Assembly: GCA_035578155.1 (NCBI GenBank)
Contig: JAPWDM010000004.1
Location: 32,268,387-32,332,386, forward strand
From: Brachynemurus nebulosus
Taxonomy: Eukaryota; Arthropoda; Insecta; Neuroptera; Myrmeleontidae
DNA: 64,000 nucleotides
Direction: 5' to 3'
Made by a program: the position numbers and the translations under genes
Shown: piece after piece, positions 60,001 to 64,000 of the stretch
Layout of the letters: every line of letters begins with the position of its first letter
Numbering within the stretch: position 1 is the first letter of the stretch
The notes under the pieces: model-generated
What the model saw: only the letters and a program-made list of their open reading frames with translations
Told to the model about the DNA's origin: nothing
Database searches by the model: none

Positions 60001-60760
60001 CGTATAGACATCTTTTTATTGCTCTAGTACTCGTAGGAATAAATTATTTAGAAAGAAAATTACGACATAGAATTGAAATTTTCTCGCCATTTATTCTTAT
60101 CAGATTTTATCATTCAGATGATACAAAATTTGGGGGTGGAGTGCCAATGTTTTGAGCATTAAAAACATGGGAAAAGAAGGCTTTTTTATCAATTACCATA
60201 AAATTTTCTTAAATTCTATTGAAACAACAATAAAATTGATTGAATAAGTTTTCTTCATTATTAATAATATTCATTACAATATTAGTTTCAATAATTGCAT
60301 GGCAATAATAGTTAGCAGTAACTATTATTGCAATTTGAAATTGGAAAACAAAATTAAACAAAACACTAATGAACTATATAAACTTTAAATTAATTGTAAC
60401 ATAAAATAATTAATATTTTTCACTAGCAGACATCTGTTTTAAAAGCTCACTTTCTTAATTAAAATTGAGTTGTAAAACTCTTTACAAGTCAAATTTTTAA
60501 AATTAAATTGTACAACCAAAATTTTGACTATACTATCGACATTTAATTTGTTGCATTCTTTTGACCAATGTTGACCTACTAAAGAAAAAACTCTTTAAAC
60601 GTTTGCATTATGACTCGGAATGGGAAAAATAATATTGACAAATAATAAGGAATTCTGAAAAACAATCTGAATTACAAAAAAAAAAAAAAAATTAAAAAGG
60701 ATTCATTAATCATATCACGGGCGGGTAATGTAAAAAAGAAAGAAAAATGGTAAAATTTAA
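60001..60760. other. AT-rich intron, nothing recognised
   Basis: No supported feature apart from A-rich runs near 60677. Confidence 0.4.
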
Positions 60761-60764
60761 AAAG

Positions 60765-60846
60765 CCTAACAAAAGCCGAACAGGCCGGACACGCAACGAA
60801 AAAGCCTGACTGTGTCCAGCTTTATCCGGACGTCTGGCAACCCTAC
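60765..60846. mobile_element. Transposon end fragment (TAGGGTTGCCAGACGTCCGG on minus strand)
   Basis: On the minus strand TAGGGTTGCCAGACGTCCGG starts a segment with repeated GCCTG, GGCTTTT and GTCCGGC motifs. This resembles hAT-like ends common in insects. The other end is not identified. Confidence 0.45.
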
Positions 60847-61952
60847 ATGGGTAGCGCTTATGTTTAATAATTAACGTTTAATTCTGAAATTATCAGTTTA
60901 TGCATGTGCTATCGCAATATTGAAATCTAATTCTCCGTACCATAATTGCTAACTAATATTCTAAATATAAAATAAGAATACATAGAGCTATTACAGAAAT
61001 ACAAAACATATTAATTTAATATATTACTAAAGCCACAAATTATTTAAATATGTGGACTGGAACATTTTGTAAATATAATTGGGTAGTATATAGATAAATA
61101 TAGGTAGCCGTTTAGCTAGTGTATCAATTACTTATATGTTGCAATGTGTGATAAAATTTTTACATACATATGTATATTTAAATATTAAATTTAGTTTTAT
61201 TTATTTTCAATGATTTGTTTGTAAAACTATTTTTACCAGTATAGTAAATAAAGTGAACTAAAATATCTTAAATTCTTCATACACATTTGTGTTGCAATAT
61301 ACATGAATGTTGTATACGTGTTTGTAAATTTACATAATATTCGATTTTTTTATATTTATTTAAGTATTAAATTTTTGCGTAATTGTTAATAGTAATTGCG
61401 TAATTATGATTACTATGATACAGTGTCCTTTTCGAAAAGTATTCATACAAAATTTTATCTCAACGTTTCAGAAATTAACGAGAACCAGTTATTTAACTTC
61501 TGAATATATCAAAATTTTTAATATAATTTAGCACTAATTATTGTAACCACATCTTGATATAAAATATAATACGCGAACTTTGCATTATGATTGCTTAAAT
61601 TACATAATAATTAAAGTCAATTTTTGATTTATATGTACACGATTTATTATAATTACTATTGTTTAAAAATTACTTAGTGATTCCCGTACGTATACGTAAT
61701 ATGTTCCGAAAATATGATTGATATTACAAAATGAGGAGTTAAAACAAGAAGATAACACCACGTCTTTCACTTATGTCATATCAAAACCCTATCCGAGATG
61801 CATATTTGTATAATTCTGTATAACGTAAAAAAAAAGTTTACCAATTTTTATACACATTTTCCACTTTTTTTAGCAGCAAAATTGTTTCGCTGTCATCTTC
61901 TTACAACGTGTCCAATTATTATTTATAATAAAATTTACCTATATATTACATA
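60847..61952. other. AT-rich intron with one Tc1-like terminus
   Basis: TACAGTGTCCTTTTCGAAAAGTATTCATAC at 61420-61449 looks like the end of a Tc1-family element (CAGTGTC....AAAGTATTCATAC). No partner end was seen. Otherwise featureless. Confidence 0.45.
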
Positions 61953-62391
61953 CAGTGTGTTCATTTCAAGATTACACATTGCATAATATAATGGTAATTT
62001 ATAGCGTTCCTATGAAAATTCAATTATTATTTTCATAAAAGTATTGGTGTTCAGTTAAAAATTACACATTAGTATTATTGGATAGTAAATTTTATTGAAT
62101 AATTTATTTAAGAAACAAAAATTAACAAATTAATCTTGTCTATAGAGATATTTGATTGTGAAAAAGAGTCAACACTTCTCTTCCCTTAAAGTACCACACA
62201 TATTTTTCATTTTCCATTTTTTTTTTTTTCATTTGAAGTATATTAATAATTGATATGTTTTACTTTTAATTGCAAATGATTTATTTTAAAATATTCTGAC
62301 AAAACTTTGAAAAAATGAAGCGTTATTTTTAATTTCTTTAGAAACACCATCTCCTGGATTTCCTATGTGTATTCTTCAACTGGACGCACTG
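61953..62391. mobile_element. Tc1/mariner MITE, CAGTG ends
   Basis: CAGTGTGTTCATTTCAAGAT and the inverted right end CAGTGCGTCCAGTTGAAGAA match at about 21 of 27 positions and both end in TACACAT. TA flanks both sides. A second direct copy, GTGTTCAGTTAAAAATTACACATT, is at 62047. There is no transposase. Confidence 0.72.
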
Positions 62392-63735
62392 TATATTAAG
62401 GAGTTTAGGGAGTTCAAATAAAAAAGCAACTTTTTTATTTATGATTATTTTGCTTTTTGAAATTTTTTTTCAAATTAAGGGGGGTTTCTAATAGAAAATT
62501 TGGTTTTTGAAACATTCATTACTCTTCCCTGTGAGGGGAGGGGGCCCTTTTTCATAAGTTTTTGAGCATGTACAAGGAACGCCATATCTCAAAAAGTAAT
62601 GAATATTTTTTTAAATATTTTTTCATTATTTTATTCCTAAAGGACCTGTTCATAAAGCTGAGTATGGGTTTCAGGTAATTTTAAAAATTAACTATAAAAT
62701 TGTAATCCCAAACTTCTAAAAAATATAAAACCCAATTTTTATTTTAAAAAAAAAATGCTTAAAAATAGTTACAACTGTTCAAATGGAAAAAGCATACTCC
62801 ACTTTATGCGCAATATGTTTATGAACAAGATTTAAAAAAAATTAGGTCTCGATCTTTTCTAGAACTTGAGATATGATTTTCCTTGTCGGGAAAAACACAA
62901 CTTTTGGGAAACGGTAAAAAACAAGAATAATAACAAAAGAAGCGGTTTACTCAGTGTTTATTAAAACGTTTAAAAAGGCATACAAATAATAGAACATTAT
63001 CTTAGTGCATACTATAACTCATGTACACACCAAAATTAAATATTACTGAACAAATCGCGAGGGGGAGCGACCGTTATCTGCAAAGGAGTAGCAACTTGGC
63101 TGTGCGGCGGCTCACAAATAAATATTTTTCTACTTGAAAAAAAAATATTTTTGGCCATGTTTTATATATCACCGTGTTTGTAAAGAACCACAGAACCAAA
63201 TAAAAACAAAAAACGAGACTCGAAAATATTTTCGTTTATTAGCTGTTTCTGGCGTGAACTCCCTCTTTAATGAAAATATTTGTCCGGCATTACTAGTTTT
63301 TAAAATAAATTTCAATAAGACAGTTTTATGCATTTGCAATAATGTAAAATCATACCTATATGTATTTTAATGCATTTGTTATTATATTTTTAATGCTGTT
63401 TGTGTTATATTTTACAAACGTTTGAAAATGTTTGCTTTACTCCATAAATATAATATTTAAAACATAAAACAACATCGAACTAACCACGATTTTTATTATG
63501 CTCTATACGTTGCTTTTAAAATAATAAATTAATAAGCATAGTACAAGACTCCTAAAATCTAATAAAATCTTTGCATAATTTATTGTAAATATTGAATATT
63601 TTAAACTAAAAACTTGAAATATTACCATAATAAGTATTGTAAAAACTGGAATACACGTTGCAAAGTTTACACGATATTTATACGATGTGTGTCTTGTTTA
63701 TATAGTAAAATAAGTAATTAGGGACTTAAGTATAC
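62392..63735. other. Nothing recognised
   Basis: 62470-62900 has repetitive phrases such as GCCATATCTCAAAAAG and GAACTTGAGATATGA. 63050-63120 is less AT-rich. No family was identified. Confidence 0.35.
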
Positions 63736-63737
63736 GT

Positions 63738-64000
63738 AGCCGGTTCTACACGATGCTACGAACGTTTCTTCCAACGTTCGCTCGAACGCAGTGTTGCCAG
63801 AAAAATTTTAACAAAACCAGCCGATGAGAGGCGCTCGAGTAGCCCAAAAATAGCCCATTCCGGAGCAAAGTGCACTTATATATTTTTTGAATTTTATTTT
63901 CGATGAAATTACACGAGCTTTAATGACGTTTAATAAAACTTTATATTAATAATGATTGTTTAAAAAAATTTTATTTTTTATTAATTAAATTTAATAAACA
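63738..64000. other. Possible transposon end at window edge
   Basis: GCCGGTTCTACACGATGCTA, AACGTT palindromes and a GTGTTGCCAGAAAAATTTTA phrase resemble the CCGG.TACACGAT style termini seen at 12175 and 51616. The window ends before a partner could be seen. Confidence 0.35.

Noticed and set aside
59694..64000. LIM-domain exon of the MICAL-like gene
   Set aside because: No CxxC...HxxC frame between splice sites was found after the second exon.
1..64000. CRISPR arrays, bacterial operons or prophage
   Set aside because: Spliced coding, TA microsatellites and eukaryotic transposons show a eukaryotic genome. No regular repeat-spacer array is present.

Overview
This window looks like arthropod, most likely insect, nuclear DNA. 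It is very AT-rich, carries long (TA)n tracts, and contains spliced coding sequence inside dense transposon debris. The choice of insect rests on the transposon repertoire (mariner, piggyBac, pogo-like, PIF/Harbinger, hAT, Penelope-like) and on a MICAL-like gene. I cannot assign an order from sequence alone.

Only one host gene is visible, on the + strand. An exon at 3286-3473 encodes the C-terminal half of a calponin-homology (CH) domain of MICAL-like type. An exon at 59599-59693 encodes the low-complexity linker that follows the CH domain. Donor GTAAGT at 3474, acceptor TTTCAG ending at 59598 and the split codon (G + GT) fit together, implying a 56,125-bp intron. Sequence before 3286 and after 59693 would be further introns of the same gene. 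The first CH exon and the downstream LIM/coiled-coil exons lie outside the window.

Almost everything else is transposon sequence in those introns. 1-3285: a mariner deletion derivative (2047-3072) whose transposase is interrupted by a CTTGGT minisatellite. 3.5-24 kb: AT-rich sequence with small foldback elements and MITEs, a degenerate ~160-bp tandem repeat, a 961-bp inverted-repeat element with a decayed protein (14659-15619), and copy A of a 1.05-kb family encoding a Cys-rich CXC-like domain. 24-39 kb: a pogo-like MITE, a non-LTR retrotransposon fragment, a hAT C-terminal domain in a 569-bp deletion derivative, a second pogo-like MITE and a decayed PIF/Harbinger element. 40-49 kb: TA tracts around a large inverted repeat, a TTAA-flanked MITE, an element with repeated TTAATACTTGCCCC motifs, and a Penelope-like retroelement. 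The last has a GIY-YIG domain and a hammerhead ribozyme now separated by a nested transposon that itself holds a pogo-like MITE. 51-58 kb: a putative 3-kb inverted-repeat element holding a triplicated TA-microsatellite repeat, then a piggyBac-type element with copy B of the CXC family inserted in it. 58-64 kb: a 130-bp-arm palindrome, the second exon, a retroviral-type primer-binding site and Tc1-like ends.

No autonomous, intact transposon was found. The strongest mechanistic observation is the hammerhead fold linked to the Penelope endonuclease. The endonuclease frame is open except for one stop at the tyrosine of its YIG motif.
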